This document shows, in pieces, positions 42,771-52,049 of a stretch of 64,000 nt of DNA (position 1 is the stretch's first letter; the number at the start of each line of letters is the position of its first letter). Position numbers and translations under genes: made by a program. This stretch comes from Xanthomarina sp035306605 (GTDB lineage Bacteria; Bacteroidota; Bacteroidia; Flavobacteriales; Flavobacteriaceae). The notes beneath the pieces were generated by a model, which did not search any database, was not told the DNA's origin, and saw only the letters and a list, made by a program, of their open reading frames with translations. The stretch lies in assembly GCA_035306605.1 (NCBI GenBank), contig DATGNR010000047.1; one strand, 5' to 3'.

Positions 42771-43586
42771 ATGAAACAACTACAACAAATAATTGAAGAC
42801 GCTTGGAACAATAGAGAATTACTTAAAGAAGAACAAACTACCTCTGCTATTAGAGAAGTTGTTAATTTATTAGATTTAGGTAAGCTTCGTGTTGCCGAAC
42901 CAACAGAAAATGGTTGGCAAGTAAACGAATGGGTGAAGAAAGCTGTAGTTTTATATTTCCCTATTCAAAAAATGGAAACTTTTGAAGTTGGTATTTTTGA
43001 ATATCATGACAAAATCCCTCTAAAAACTGGCTATGCCGAAAAAGGAATTCGTGTAGTACCTCACGCAGTAGCTAGACATGGTGCCTATATTTCTGCAGGA
43101 ACCATATTAATGCCTAGTTATGTAAATATTGGTGCATATGTTGATGAAGGTACGATGGTGGATACTTGGGCAACGGTTGGTAGTTGTGCGCAAATTGGTA
43201 AAAACGTACATCTTTCTGGAGGTGTTGGAATTGGAGGTGTTTTAGAACCTTTACAAGCGGCACCAGTAATTATTGAAGACGGAGCTTTTATTGGATCAAG
43301 ATGTATTGTTGTGGAAGGAGTTCGCGTAGAAAAAGAAGCTGTTTTAGGTGCAAATGTCGTTTTAACCATGAGCACAAAAATTATTGATGTTACCGGAGAT
43401 GAACCTGTAGAAACAAAAGGAGTTATCCCTGCTCGTTCTGTAGTAATTCCTGGAAGTTATACTAAAAAATTCCCTGCTGGAGAATTCCAAGTTCCTTGTG
43501 CTTTAATTATTGGAAAACGAAAAGAAAGCACGGATAAAAAAACATCATTAAATGATGCTTTACGTGAATACGGAGTAGCAGTTTAG
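42771..43586 (+). CDS. dapD: Tetrahydrodipicolinate N-succinyltransferase
   Basis: 271 residues. Transfers succinyl from succinyl-CoA in the diaminopimelate pathway, in the succinylase branch. N-terminal helical domain (MKQLQQIIEDAWNNRELLKEE), then a left-handed beta-helix of hexapeptide repeats (MPSYVNIGAYVDEGTMVDTWATVGSCAQIGKNVHLSGGVGIGG, GAFIGSRCIVVEGVRV), and the C-terminal GELQVPCALIIGKRK region. Follows a leader with a hairpin; lies just upstream of the sulfatase gene by seven bases. Confidence 0.97.
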   Translation: MKQLQQIIEDAWNNRELLKEEQTTSAIREVVNLLDLGKLRVAEPTENGWQVNEWVKKAVVLYFPIQKMETFEVGIFEYHDKIPLKTGYAEKGIRVVPHAVARHGAYISAGTILMPSYVNIGAYVDEGTMVDTWATVGSCAQIGKNVHLSGGVGIGGVLEPLQAAPVIIEDGAFIGSRCIVVEGVRVEKEAVLGANVVLTMSTKIIDVTGDEPVETKGVIPARSVVIPGSYTKKFPAGEFQVPCALIIGKRKESTDKKTSLNDALREYGVAV

Positions 43587-43593
43587 TATTAAA

Positions 43594-45462
43594 ATGACGA
43601 ATTATTACAAAAGCTTAAGCCTCTTTGCAAAGCGTATTTTATTAGTGGTAATAACATACCAACTTTGCAGGTTATTATTTTTAATTTTTAACTTCAATAC
43701 TTTTAATCAGCCCTTCTTTAATACATTTTTAGGAGGGTTACGATTTGACTTATCTGCAATTGCTTATATCAATATTCTTTTTGCAATATTACACTGTGTT
43801 CCGGGAAAATTCAAGTATAATAATGCTTACCAAAAGACACTGAAAGTAGTGTTTTACAGCGTGAACTTACTTTTTATAATCACTAATTTTATTGATTTTG
43901 AATATTATAAATTCACAGGAAGAAGAAGCACCTTTGGGATGATTACTGCCCAAGGAATGGAGCAGGAAATTTCAGGACTTATAGTTTCTTTCTTAATGGA
44001 GTTTTGGTATTTATTATTACTTGGTATTGCACTTTCTATTGCCTTCTACAAGGCTATTCCTAACTTAAAACTACCGGTTACAGAACAAGAATATTCAAAG
44101 AAAGATTATACGAAACAAACCTTAATATTTTTAGGTGTAATGGGGCTAACCCTAGTGTTGGGCCGAGGTGGTTTTCAAAAAAAACCCCTTCGTATTATCG
44201 ACTCTAGTGGTTATGGCGCATTAAATCATTCTGCTTTAGTTTTAAACACGCCTTTCTGCATCTTAAAAACCCTAAATAAGAAAGAAGTTTTACGTAGTCC
44301 TAATTATTTTTCAAAGGAAGAATTAGATACTATTTTCAGCCCAATTACTTCTATACAATCTGAACATGAAAACACTAAAAAGAATGTAGTCTTAATTATT
44401 TTAGAAAGTTTTGGAAGAGAAAACTTAAACATTGGTGCTACACCATTTTTAGACTCCTTGATTACAGAATCTTATTATTTTGAAAATGGTTTTGCTAACG
44501 GAAAACTATCTATAGACGCAGTACCTTCAACGCTATCGAGTATTCCGAGTTTATTAAAACATTCTATTATCACTTCAAATTATGCTGTAAATAAAGTAAA
44601 TGCGCTTCCAAAAATATTAAAAGAAGAAGGATATCACACGTCATTTTTCCATGGTGCATTTAATGGAAGTCAAAACTTTGACCAATACAGTAAAGTAGCT
44701 GGTTTTGATGCCTACTACGGAAAAGATGAATACGAAGGCCCTGAGGCTTTTGATGGACGATGGGGTATTTTTGATGAAGAATTCCTACAATATTTCAATA
44801 AAACGTTAAGCACTTTTAAAGAACCTTTCTTTAGCACTATTTTTACTATTTCCTCTCATAACCCTTATATCATACCAGAAAAATATATAGGCAAATTTCC
44901 TAAAGGAGATACTAAAATACACGAAACAGTAGCGTATTCCGATTTTGCATTAAAACGTTTTTTTGATGCTGCTAAAAAAGAAGATTGGTATAAAAACACC
45001 TTTTTTGTGATTACAGCAGACCATACTTCTGCAGGTAGTAAAAATAAAATCTATAACACCAATGTTGGAAAATTTAGGATTCCTATTCTATTCTTAGACC
45101 CTTCTAATGAAAATTTAAAAGGAGTCCACGAGAAAAACTTTCAGCAAATTGATATTCTACCTTCTGTATTAGATTACTTAGGAATTTCAAAAAAAACTAT
45201 CAGTTTCGGAAAATCGTACACTTCCGACAAAGACTTCGTAGTTTACTATTTAGATAATATTTATCATGTTATTGAAGGCGATTACTATTTAGCTTTTAAC
45301 GGAACAAAATCTTTAGCTTTATATAATTTCAAAAAAGATCCGTTGCTCGAAGAGAATTTAATCTCTATGGAAACAGAAAAAGCAAACACTTTAGAGAAGT
45401 TTATTAAAGCATATATACAATCATTTAATGAGCGTATGATAAATAATAATTTAACTTTATAG
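43594..45462 (+). CDS. LTA synthase-like membrane sulfatase
   Basis: 622 residues. Five transmembrane helices in the first 200 residues, then a soluble alkaline-phosphatase-superfamily domain. Metal and nucleophile positions: VVLIILESFGREN (Glu271), ANGKLSIDAVPSTLSSIPSL (Ser306 in the place of the LtaS catalytic Thr), FFVITADHTS (Asp-His). Such enzymes add phosphoglycerol or phosphoethanolamine to lipids or glycans. In a Gram-negative surface-glycan context, phosphoethanolamine or phosphoglycerol transfer to LPS is more likely than lipoteichoic acid synthesis. Confidence 0.9.
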   Translation: MTNYYKSLSLFAKRILLVVITYQLCRLLFLIFNFNTFNQPFFNTFLGGLRFDLSAIAYINILFAILHCVPGKFKYNNAYQKTLKVVFYSVNLLFIITNFIDFEYYKFTGRRSTFGMITAQGMEQEISGLIVSFLMEFWYLLLLGIALSIAFYKAIPNLKLPVTEQEYSKKDYTKQTLIFLGVMGLTLVLGRGGFQKKPLRIIDSSGYGALNHSALVLNTPFCILKTLNKKEVLRSPNYFSKEELDTIFSPITSIQSEHENTKKNVVLIILESFGRENLNIGATPFLDSLITESYYFENGFANGKLSIDAVPSTLSSIPSLLKHSIITSNYAVNKVNALPKILKEEGYHTSFFHGAFNGSQNFDQYSKVAGFDAYYGKDEYEGPEAFDGRWGIFDEEFLQYFNKTLSTFKEPFFSTIFTISSHNPYIIPEKYIGKFPKGDTKIHETVAYSDFALKRFFDAAKKEDWYKNTFFVITADHTSAGSKNKIYNTNVGKFRIPILFLDPSNENLKGVHEKNFQQIDILPSVLDYLGISKKTISFGKSYTSDKDFVVYYLDNIYHVIEGDYYLAFNGTKSLALYNFKKDPLLEENLISMETEKANTLEKFIKAYIQSFNERMINNNLTL

Positions 45463-45496
45463 CACTTTTAACAACAAAGGCTTTTAATTTATCTGC

Positions 45497-46552
45497 ATGA
45501 AAATACTAGTGATTCAACAAAAAATGATTGGCGATGTTCTTACAAGCAGCATATTATTTGAGGCTTTAAGAGCGAAATATCCCAATGCACAGTTAGATTA
45601 TCTAGTTAATTCACATACGGTTCCGGTTATTGAAAACAACCCGAATATTGATAACTTAGTCCTGTTTACAAATGAAGAAGAAAGCAGCAAACTTGCCCTC
45701 TTAAAATTTGCTAAAAAGATTAAAAAGCAACAATATGATGTGGTGATTGATGTGTATTCAAAACTATCCAGTAACCTGATCACACTTTTTTCTGCTGCTA
45801 AAACTAAAATTTCTTATTACAAATCCTATTCATCTTTTATATACACGCATAATATTAAACGCGCCACGAAAACCGATGAAAATTGTGGTTTAGCCATTGT
45901 AAACCGACTTCAGTTATTAAAACCTTTAGATATAACTATTGCGTCTGCAAAGCCTAAAATTTATTTAACTTCGGAAGAATTAGAAACCAGTAAGCAGTTT
46001 TTAACTACCAACGGAATCAACTTAAAAATGCCACTAATAATGATTAGTGTTTTAGGTAGTGGTGAAAACAAAACTTATCCGTTTGCCTATATGGCAAAGG
46101 TTATCGATCAAATTGTTGCAACAACAGAAGCACAGATTTTGTTTAATTATATTCCGAAGCAGGAAAAGGAAGCTAAAGCAATTTTCAACCTTTGTAAGGC
46201 AGAAACACAAGCTCATATTTATATGCACCTTTTTGGTAAAAGTCTCCGTGATTTTCTAAATCTTACTGCACATTGTCATGCTTTAATAGGAAATGAAGGA
46301 GGCGCTGTAAATATGGCTAAAGCATTGAACATAAAAACCTTTACCATATTTTCGACTTGGATTGACAAAGATACTTGGAATATTTTTGAAGAAGAAACCA
46401 TAAATGAATCGGTACATTTAAAAGATTATAAGCCGGAACTATATAGTGGAAAGACCGAAAAGGAAATGAAGCCACAAGCGATGAAACTTTATAAGAAATT
46501 TACCCCTGAATTATTTCAGCAGAAATTAGATGCTTTTTTAATAAAAATATAA
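45497..46552 (+). CDS. Glycosyltransferase family 9 (heptosyltransferase-like)
   Basis: 351 residues, GT-B fold. The N-terminal MKILVIQQKMIGDVLTSSILFEALRAKYPNAQLDYLV is the GT9 signature, and the C-terminal ALIGNEGGAVNMAKALNIKTFTIFST is the nucleotide-binding box. GT9 enzymes add ADP-heptose or similar sugars to the LPS inner core. It is followed by a convergent GT2 gene four bases away. Confidence 0.93.
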   Translation: MKILVIQQKMIGDVLTSSILFEALRAKYPNAQLDYLVNSHTVPVIENNPNIDNLVLFTNEEESSKLALLKFAKKIKKQQYDVVIDVYSKLSSNLITLFSAAKTKISYYKSYSSFIYTHNIKRATKTDENCGLAIVNRLQLLKPLDITIASAKPKIYLTSEELETSKQFLTTNGINLKMPLIMISVLGSGENKTYPFAYMAKVIDQIVATTEAQILFNYIPKQEKEAKAIFNLCKAETQAHIYMHLFGKSLRDFLNLTAHCHALIGNEGGAVNMAKALNIKTFTIFSTWIDKDTWNIFEEETINESVHLKDYKPELYSGKTEKEMKPQAMKLYKKFTPELFQQKLDAFLIKI

Positions 46553-46556
46553 ATTT

Positions 46557-47384
46557 CTAATTTATTTTATCAATTCCGAAATCGGTATACTTAGATTTTA
46601 ATCGTCTAGTTTCTTTTCTAATAGCATTATTCTTTTGAAGAATTTCCTCATTTTTATATGGTCTTTCATGGTATAAATGAACGCAAATCGCACTATATCG
46701 AATTTGTAAAAACTTGACACCATTATTCATCATGCGCTCTCCTACTTCTCTATCTTCTGCTCCATATTGCATGCGTTCATCAAATCCATTTACAGCTAGT
46801 ATATCTTTCTTATAACAGGACACATTCATCCCATCAAAGGTTGCCTTAGTTGGCGTTAAGATGTTTAACAGCTTAGCTTTAGTTTTTGATTTGGTGAGTT
46901 TATTAAACTTAAAACTTTTTGTTTGTCCCTGTGATAAAAGCCATTCCTTATCGAAACAATCTTGCTTATTGATAACTTCTTTTGAAACTATATTAGAAAC
47001 TCCAGCATCCAATTTAAAATAACCGCCAGAAAGAGCACAATTCTTTTGTCTTAAATTAAGGTGAGTTTCAACAAAATCTTTACGAGCTATACAATCGCCA
47101 TCCGTAAAAATAAGATAATCTGTATTTGAAGCAACAATAGCTTTATTCAATATTTTAGTTTTCTGAAAGCCATCATCTTCTTGCCAAACGTGAATAACTT
47201 TTAATTTACATTCTGAAGCAAATCTATCTATAACAACTTTAGTTCTAACATCTGATCCATCATCTGCAACAACAATCTCAAAATCACGTCTCGACTGAAG
47301 ACCATAACTATAAAGTACCAACTCCAACCATTTTGGTTGATTATAAGTACTAATTATTACTGAGGCTTGAAGATTAGATTGCAT
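46557..47384 (-). CDS. Glycosyltransferase family 2 with galactosyltransferase-type C-terminus
   Basis: 275 residues, GT-A fold. ASVIISTYNQPKWLELVLYSYGLQ and VVADDGSD are the donor-binding start, LIFTDGDCI holds the DxD metal motif, and the C-terminal GFDERMQYGAEDREVGERMM is the GT7-like acceptor-site motif with its acidic pair. Probably adds a sugar in the core or O-chain. It starts directly downstream of an exact -7 element (four-base gap) and shares a 40-base divergent promoter gap with the next plus-strand gene. Confidence 0.92.
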   Translation of the reverse strand: MQSNLQASVIISTYNQPKWLELVLYSYGLQSRRDFEIVVADDGSDVRTKVVIDRFASECKLKVIHVWQEDDGFQKTKILNKAIVASNTDYLIFTDGDCIARKDFVETHLNLRQKNCALSGGYFKLDAGVSNIVSKEVINKQDCFDKEWLLSQGQTKSFKFNKLTKSKTKAKLLNILTPTKATFDGMNVSCYKKDILAVNGFDERMQYGAEDREVGERMMNNGVKFLQIRYSAICVHLYHERPYKNEEILQKNNAIRKETRRLKSKYTDFGIDKIN

Positions 47385-47388
47385 AACA

Positions 47389-47396
47389 CAAAAATA
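47389..47396 (-). promoter_or_regulatory. -7 element of the GT2 gene, four bases before its ATG
   Basis: TATTTTTG on the minus strand, exact TAnnTTTG; predicts a leaderless mRNA. Confidence 0.5.
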
Positions 47397-47424
47397 CTAT
47401 ATTTACGCTTGAGAAATTATAAAA

Positions 47425-48183
47425 ATGCTAAAACTATCTGGAGTCATTATTACTTTTAATGAAGAACGAAACATAGAAAACTGTTTGCGATCTTTAATTG
47501 ATGTTGTAGATGAAATTATAGTGGTAGATTCTTATTCATCGGATAACACAAAAGCTATTTGTCAAAAATTTAATGTGAAATTTATTGAACAGAATTTCTT
47601 AGGATATATAGAACAAAAGAATTTTGCTTTATCACAAGCCAGTTATGATCATGTTGTTTCATTAGATGGCGATGAAGCCTTATCTGAAACCCTTCAAAAA
47701 TCGATAATCGAAGTAAAATCTAATTGGAAATTTGATGGTTACTACGCCAATCGATTTAATAATTTCTGTGGGCAATGGATAAAGCATTCCGATTGGTATC
47801 CGAATAAAAAGCTTAGAGTTTTTGATAGACGAAAAGCAGAATGGCAAGGCACAAACCCTCATGACAATGTTCAACTATATGACTCAGTTTCAAAAACAGG
47901 CTATTTAAAAGGCGATATACTACACCTCACCTATCAGACTTATTCTGAATTCAACCAAAAAACCGAACACTTTTCAACTATTGCTGCAAAGGCCTATTTT
48001 GAAAAAGGAAAAAAGGCACCGCTCTTTAAAATTATTTTTAATCCTACTTGGGCCTTTTTTAAATCCTACTTTTTAAGACTTGGTTTTTTAGATGGTTTCA
48101 ATGGCTTTGTTATATGTGTTCAGACTGCTAATATCACTTTCTTAAAGTATTCTAAACTGAGAGAGTTATATCAAAACAAATAA
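47425..48183 (+). CDS. Glycosyltransferase family 2 (WaaE/KdtX-like)
   Basis: 252 residues. LSGVIITFNEERNIENCLRSLIDVVDEIIVVDSYSSDNTKAI and FALSQASYDHVVSLDGDEALSE, followed by WIKHSDWYPNKKLRVFDRRKAEWQG, match the WaaE/KdtX branch, which adds glucose or glucosamine to the LPS inner core. One hydrophobic segment near the C-terminus may anchor it. Converges with the kinase gene (three bases apart). Confidence 0.92.
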   Translation: MLKLSGVIITFNEERNIENCLRSLIDVVDEIIVVDSYSSDNTKAICQKFNVKFIEQNFLGYIEQKNFALSQASYDHVVSLDGDEALSETLQKSIIEVKSNWKFDGYYANRFNNFCGQWIKHSDWYPNKKLRVFDRRKAEWQGTNPHDNVQLYDSVSKTGYLKGDILHLTYQTYSEFNQKTEHFSTIAAKAYFEKGKKAPLFKIIFNPTWAFFKSYFLRLGFLDGFNGFVICVQTANITFLKYSKLRELYQNK

Positions 48184-48186
48184 AAA

Positions 48187-48951
48187 TTACTTATCAGTTT
48201 TCCATAATTTCAGTTTCTTTTTTATACGTCGTTTTCTATGAAAACGCTCTTGAAAAGCCTCTGTTTCTCCCCACATTAGATTGAAAACTTTCTGATAATC
48301 ATACCTGCCCAATTTAGCATATTCATCACTCATAATTTCCACCATAGACTTATGAATTGTTAATCTCGAGAAGTTTTTAATACGAGTTTCAAAATCTAAA
48401 TCTCCAAACTCCATGCGGTTTAAATCCACCAAATAAAATTTATAATCTCCGTCATTCAATTGAATCAAGGTGTTTCCTGGAGAATGATCTAAAAAGTTCA
48501 CCCCTGCTTCATGCAGTTCGAAAGTAAACCTTGTAAAGGCTCGAAGAATAGCTTCATAATTCGGAATATCAAAATCGTAAGTCAGTTCTCTATACGTTAA
48601 ATCGTAAGCTAAATGGGCACTGATATAGTAGCTTTTCTTAAATAACAAAGGCGTTTTATATTCATAAAAAGCAATAGGTTGCGGTGTACCAATTCCTAAT
48701 TTTAAAAGTCGGTTTGCGTATTCATAAGAACGTTGAGCTTTACTTTTTCTAAAAAAACGATACGCTATTTGGTTAATAATATTAGGGATTTTAAAGGACT
48801 TTACATTTATAGTTAAACCGTTTAAGTCGTATAATTTGAGAGAATTCCGATCCTGATTACCAAAATTTTCACCAGCCGTTTCATAATTTTCAATGTAAGA
48901 TGTAAGCTGTTGCTTATCCTTCTGAAACGCCTTATGCACTGTATAATTCAT
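48187..48951 (-). CDS. Lipopolysaccharide (Kdo-type) kinase family protein
   Basis: 254 residues with a protein-kinase-like fold: Lys51 in INVKSFK, the catalytic loop FLDHSPGN with Asp155 and Asn160, and the metal site LVDLNR with Asp176. The N-terminal lobe is short and basic. Relatives (KdkA, WaaP/InaA) phosphorylate Kdo or heptose of the LPS inner core; the gene is between core glycosyltransferases, which fits. Substrate not proven. Confidence 0.87.
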   Translation of the reverse strand: MNYTVHKAFQKDKQQLTSYIENYETAGENFGNQDRNSLKLYDLNGLTINVKSFKIPNIINQIAYRFFRKSKAQRSYEYANRLLKLGIGTPQPIAFYEYKTPLLFKKSYYISAHLAYDLTYRELTYDFDIPNYEAILRAFTRFTFELHEAGVNFLDHSPGNTLIQLNDGDYKFYLVDLNRMEFGDLDFETRIKNFSRLTIHKSMVEIMSDEYAKLGRYDYQKVFNLMWGETEAFQERFHRKRRIKKKLKLWKTDK

Positions 48952-49042
48952 GCTACAATATTACAATATTTATTTTATTTTTATTCGGAATTAAATTAGC
49001 AGTTCGTTTTCATTTTTAATAATTTGCACAAAAGTTTTTAGT

Positions 49043-50119
49043 ATGCCTACAATTTGTTTAGAATCTCATAATATTGATAATCTCTTCTTCGGATTTGGTC
49101 AGTTTAACTACCATCTTATTAAAGGGTTTTATAAGAATCAGGCTATTTTAAAAGCATTGGATTTACACATCACGCTAATTAGTAGACATCCTGAAAAGCT
49201 AGAAGCTGAATTTGGTAGTACCTTTTTATATAAAAAATACAATTCCTTACAGCGAAAAAAACTATTCCGAATTAAAAAACCATACGATTTATGGCATTCC
49301 TTAAATCAAAATACCAAAGTAGAACCTTATAAAAACATACCGTATGTATTAACAGTTCATGATGTCAATTTCATGGAAGAATTATCAGGAAAGGACTTAA
49401 ACAAACGCGTCGCACTTTTCAATGCTAAACTAAAGCGAAGTCATGCTATTACATACATTTCAGAATACGCTAAAAGCATGACGCACAAGTATTTTAAAGT
49501 TCCAAATGTTCCTGAATATGTTATTTACAATGGTAGCTCAAAACCTTTTGAGTTAGCTAAAAACCATAATCCCGAATTACTTCCAAAAGGCCATTTTCTA
49601 TTTACAATAGGTGAACTTTTAGAAAAAAAAAACTTTCACACATTAGTAGATATGCTTGCCCATCTTCCCGAATTGAGTTTGATAATTTCCGGAAAAAACA
49701 CCACAGATTACGCCAAAGAAATCATGAAATTAGTTGAAGATTTAAAACTTGGAAATCGCGTATTTCTAACAGGAAAAATTAGTGAAGAGGACAAAGCCTA
49801 TTATTTAAAAAACTGTTATGCGTTTTGCTTTCCATCTTTACGGGAAGGCTTTGGCATTCCCCCAATTGAAGCTATGCAATACGGTAAACCTGTATTTTTA
49901 TCAGATAAAAGTTCGCTTCCAGAAGTTGGTGGTAAACATGCATTTTACTGGGAACATTTTGAACCTAAATATATGGCTGACATACTCAAACATGGTATGT
50001 CCACCTACAATGAAAACCCAACAGAATACAAGGAAAAGCTACAGCTACATGCCAATTCCTATTCTTGGGATGAAACCGCTAAACAGTATTTAAAAGTTTA
50101 CGAAAGTCTACTTAAATAA
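49043..50119 (+). CDS. Glycosyltransferase family 4
   Basis: 358 residues, GT-B fold. VLTVHDVNFMEE and ITYISEYAKSMTHKYF lie in the acceptor half; FTIGELLEKKNFHTLVDMLAHL, RVFLTGKISEEDKAYYLKNCYAFCFPSLREGFGIPPIEAMQYGKPV contains the E-x7-E donor motif. Likely a mannosyl-like transferase for core or O-chain. Its 3' end overlaps the convergent GT gene by 12 bases. Confidence 0.93.
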   Translation: MPTICLESHNIDNLFFGFGQFNYHLIKGFYKNQAILKALDLHITLISRHPEKLEAEFGSTFLYKKYNSLQRKKLFRIKKPYDLWHSLNQNTKVEPYKNIPYVLTVHDVNFMEELSGKDLNKRVALFNAKLKRSHAITYISEYAKSMTHKYFKVPNVPEYVIYNGSSKPFELAKNHNPELLPKGHFLFTIGELLEKKNFHTLVDMLAHLPELSLIISGKNTTDYAKEIMKLVEDLKLGNRVFLTGKISEEDKAYYLKNCYAFCFPSLREGFGIPPIEAMQYGKPVFLSDKSSLPEVGGKHAFYWEHFEPKYMADILKHGMSTYNENPTEYKEKLQLHANSYSWDETAKQYLKVYESLLK

Positions 50120-50974
50120 GTGTTTGAAATATTGACCAAAATTCTTTTTAGCTATAAAAAATTTGGACGGCATAATCCCTTCTAAATTGATATTTTTTCT
50201 AATTTCTTCAATGGTATTCCCTTCACAAAACTCCAAATGTTTCCATTTTTCAGGCTCAATATAGAAGAAGTTTTCACGTTCTTTATAGTTGGATTTATTG
50301 GTGGTCCGCCATTTTTCTAAAAAAGCTTCTTTATCCTGAACTTCAATGTTATGTCCCCAATTATCTAATTTTAATACCAGTTCCGCCTCATCCCGAGCAA
50401 TACTTTCATGCAGTAGAATATTTTGCGTGTAAACAATACGCTTTCGGGTATTTCTACCCACTTTATAATTCGGGTAATTGGAGGCAATAATTCCGCGTGT
50501 TGGCTCTTTAATAAATAACACACCATTATCGGTATACTTATATAAATTAATTAAATAGGCAGCAATTTGAATGTTCTTTTTTTCAGGATTATCCAAATAA
50601 CTATCAAAGCGTCTTAAGTCTTTTACATAGTTGGCAAAATCTACGAAATATTCATCACTATCAATTTGTATTAACCAATTTCCAATACCCATTTTAAGCG
50701 ACAACATGTGCCTTTCTCGATTTTCATTTTCAATGGCAATTAAATTCGCATCGTAGAAATCATCTTTATACAATTGAATCTTATTATCCACATCAAAAGC
50801 TTCCAACCATTCAAAAAAGGCCGGATCCACTTCAAAGGTTTCTCCGGACCACGTTCTGCTCTTATGATCCATAGCAATAAAAATAGCATCCGCTTCCTTA
50901 TAAACAGGTGGAATGGATTTTTTTAGTTTATCATAATCATAAGAAAGTAAAAAACCTAAGTGAATTTTTTTCAT
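50108..50974 (-). CDS. Putative glycosyltransferase (GT2-like, unassigned)
   Basis: 288 residues, GT-A-type. LGFLLSYDYDKLKKSIPPVYKEADAIFIAMD and GNWLIQIDSDEYFVDF, with DSDE as the metal motif, show the fold; the later half (ILLHESIARDEAELVLKLDNWGHN, HLEFCEGN) is unlike standard GT2 enzymes and may define a separate family. Sugar and acceptor unknown. It has its own -7 element and is divergent from the GT2 at 51.0 kb. Confidence 0.82.
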   Translation of the reverse strand: MKKIHLGFLLSYDYDKLKKSIPPVYKEADAIFIAMDHKSRTWSGETFEVDPAFFEWLEAFDVDNKIQLYKDDFYDANLIAIENENRERHMLSLKMGIGNWLIQIDSDEYFVDFANYVKDLRRFDSYLDNPEKKNIQIAAYLINLYKYTDNGVLFIKEPTRGIIASNYPNYKVGRNTRKRIVYTQNILLHESIARDEAELVLKLDNWGHNIEVQDKEAFLEKWRTTNKSNYKERENFFYIEPEKWKHLEFCEGNTIEEIRKNINLEGIMPSKFFIAKKNFGQYFKHLFK

Positions 50975-50997
50975 CGATAATTGCGGATTATTTTTTA

Positions 50998-51005
50998 CAA
51001 ATATA
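50998..51005 (-). promoter_or_regulatory. -7 element of the GT2-like gene at 50.1 kb
   Basis: TATATTTG on the minus strand, exact TAnnTTTG, 23 bases before the ATG. Pairs with the plus-strand element at 51026 in a 79-base divergent gap. Confidence 0.5.
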
Positions 51006-51025
51006 GTTTATGCCTTATAAATAAC

Positions 51026-51033
51026 TACTTTTG
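51026..51033 (+). promoter_or_regulatory. -7 element of the GT2 gene at 51.1 kb
   Basis: TACTTTTG, exact TAnnTTTG, 20 bases before the ATG at 51054. Confidence 0.5.
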
Positions 51034-51053
51034 TCACTTAAATTGTCTTAAAA

Positions 51054-52049
51054 ATGCCTGAATTAACTGTTATTATGCCAGTTTATAATGGAGAAAGTTT
51101 TTTGTCGGAAGCTATTGATAGCGTTCTAAATCAGACTTTTTCAAATTTTAAACTTTTAATTTTAGATGATAATTCTAAAGATAAAACCTCTAAAATTCTA
51201 GAAGAATACAAACAAAAAGATTCTAGAGTTGAAGTAGTTACAAAAGTGACAAATGTTGGTCCTGCAAATTTAAGGAACGAAGGTATGGCGCTTGCTGAAA
51301 CGGAATATATTGCTCTACTTGATGCTGATGATATTGCGCTTCCTACAAGATTTGAAAAACAAATTGCATTTTTAAAAGACAATAATGAATATGGTGTTTG
51401 TGGCACTTGGTTTACTTTTTTTGGAGATAAAAAAAACAAAAAAGTAAGACACGAGGTAGACCACGAAAGTATTAAAATTCAGATGCTGAATAACTGCTGT
51501 ATAGGAAATCCAACGGTAATGTTAAAAAAATCGCATCTAGAAGGATTGCGCTTTGAAAACGAATATGTTCCTGCTGAAGATTATGGACTTTGGAGTCAGT
51601 TAACTTTCAAAACTAAGTTTTATAATATTCCAGAATCCTTATTACTCTACAGGTGGCACCCGAATAATATTAGCCAAAAGAAAGTTGAAAACTTACGAAA
51701 AGCTGAAGTTATCATCAAAAAAAAACAATTAAACCATATCGGGATCCCTATGAATGACGAGCATATGGAGTTCTACTTAAATGCCGTTAGTATTAAAAAA
51801 GGACTTTCTAAAAAGGAAATTAAAAACACCATTGAAGCTTCCAAAAAACTTATCCAACTAAACGCTGAAAAAAATATTTACAAGCAAGATTTATTTATTT
51901 CGCATATTGATAAGACAATCATAAGAAGCATTAGAAATTGCAAAGAAAACAACCAGGCTTACTATAAATACATTAAGGAAGAATCTGGTTATTATTCTAA
52001 AATCTCAACATTAGACGCTATAGCACTCTATTTTAAATGTCTATTTTAA
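51054..52049 (+). CDS. Glycosyltransferase family 2
   Basis: 331 residues. PELTVIMPVYNGESFLSEAIDSVLNQTF, LILDDNSKDKT and IALLDADDIALPTRFEKQ are the classical GT2 boxes, with the metal motif DADD. YVPAEDYGLWSQL is the acceptor-side ED motif. The last 100 residues are Lys-rich helices. Probably an O-antigen or capsule glycosyltransferase. Its 3' end overlaps the convergent GT2 gene by nine bases. Confidence 0.94.
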   Translation: MPELTVIMPVYNGESFLSEAIDSVLNQTFSNFKLLILDDNSKDKTSKILEEYKQKDSRVEVVTKVTNVGPANLRNEGMALAETEYIALLDADDIALPTRFEKQIAFLKDNNEYGVCGTWFTFFGDKKNKKVRHEVDHESIKIQMLNNCCIGNPTVMLKKSHLEGLRFENEYVPAEDYGLWSQLTFKTKFYNIPESLLLYRWHPNNISQKKVENLRKAEVIIKKKQLNHIGIPMNDEHMEFYLNAVSIKKGLSKKEIKNTIEASKKLIQLNAEKNIYKQDLFISHIDKTIIRSIRNCKENNQAYYKYIKEESGYYSKISTLDAIALYFKCLF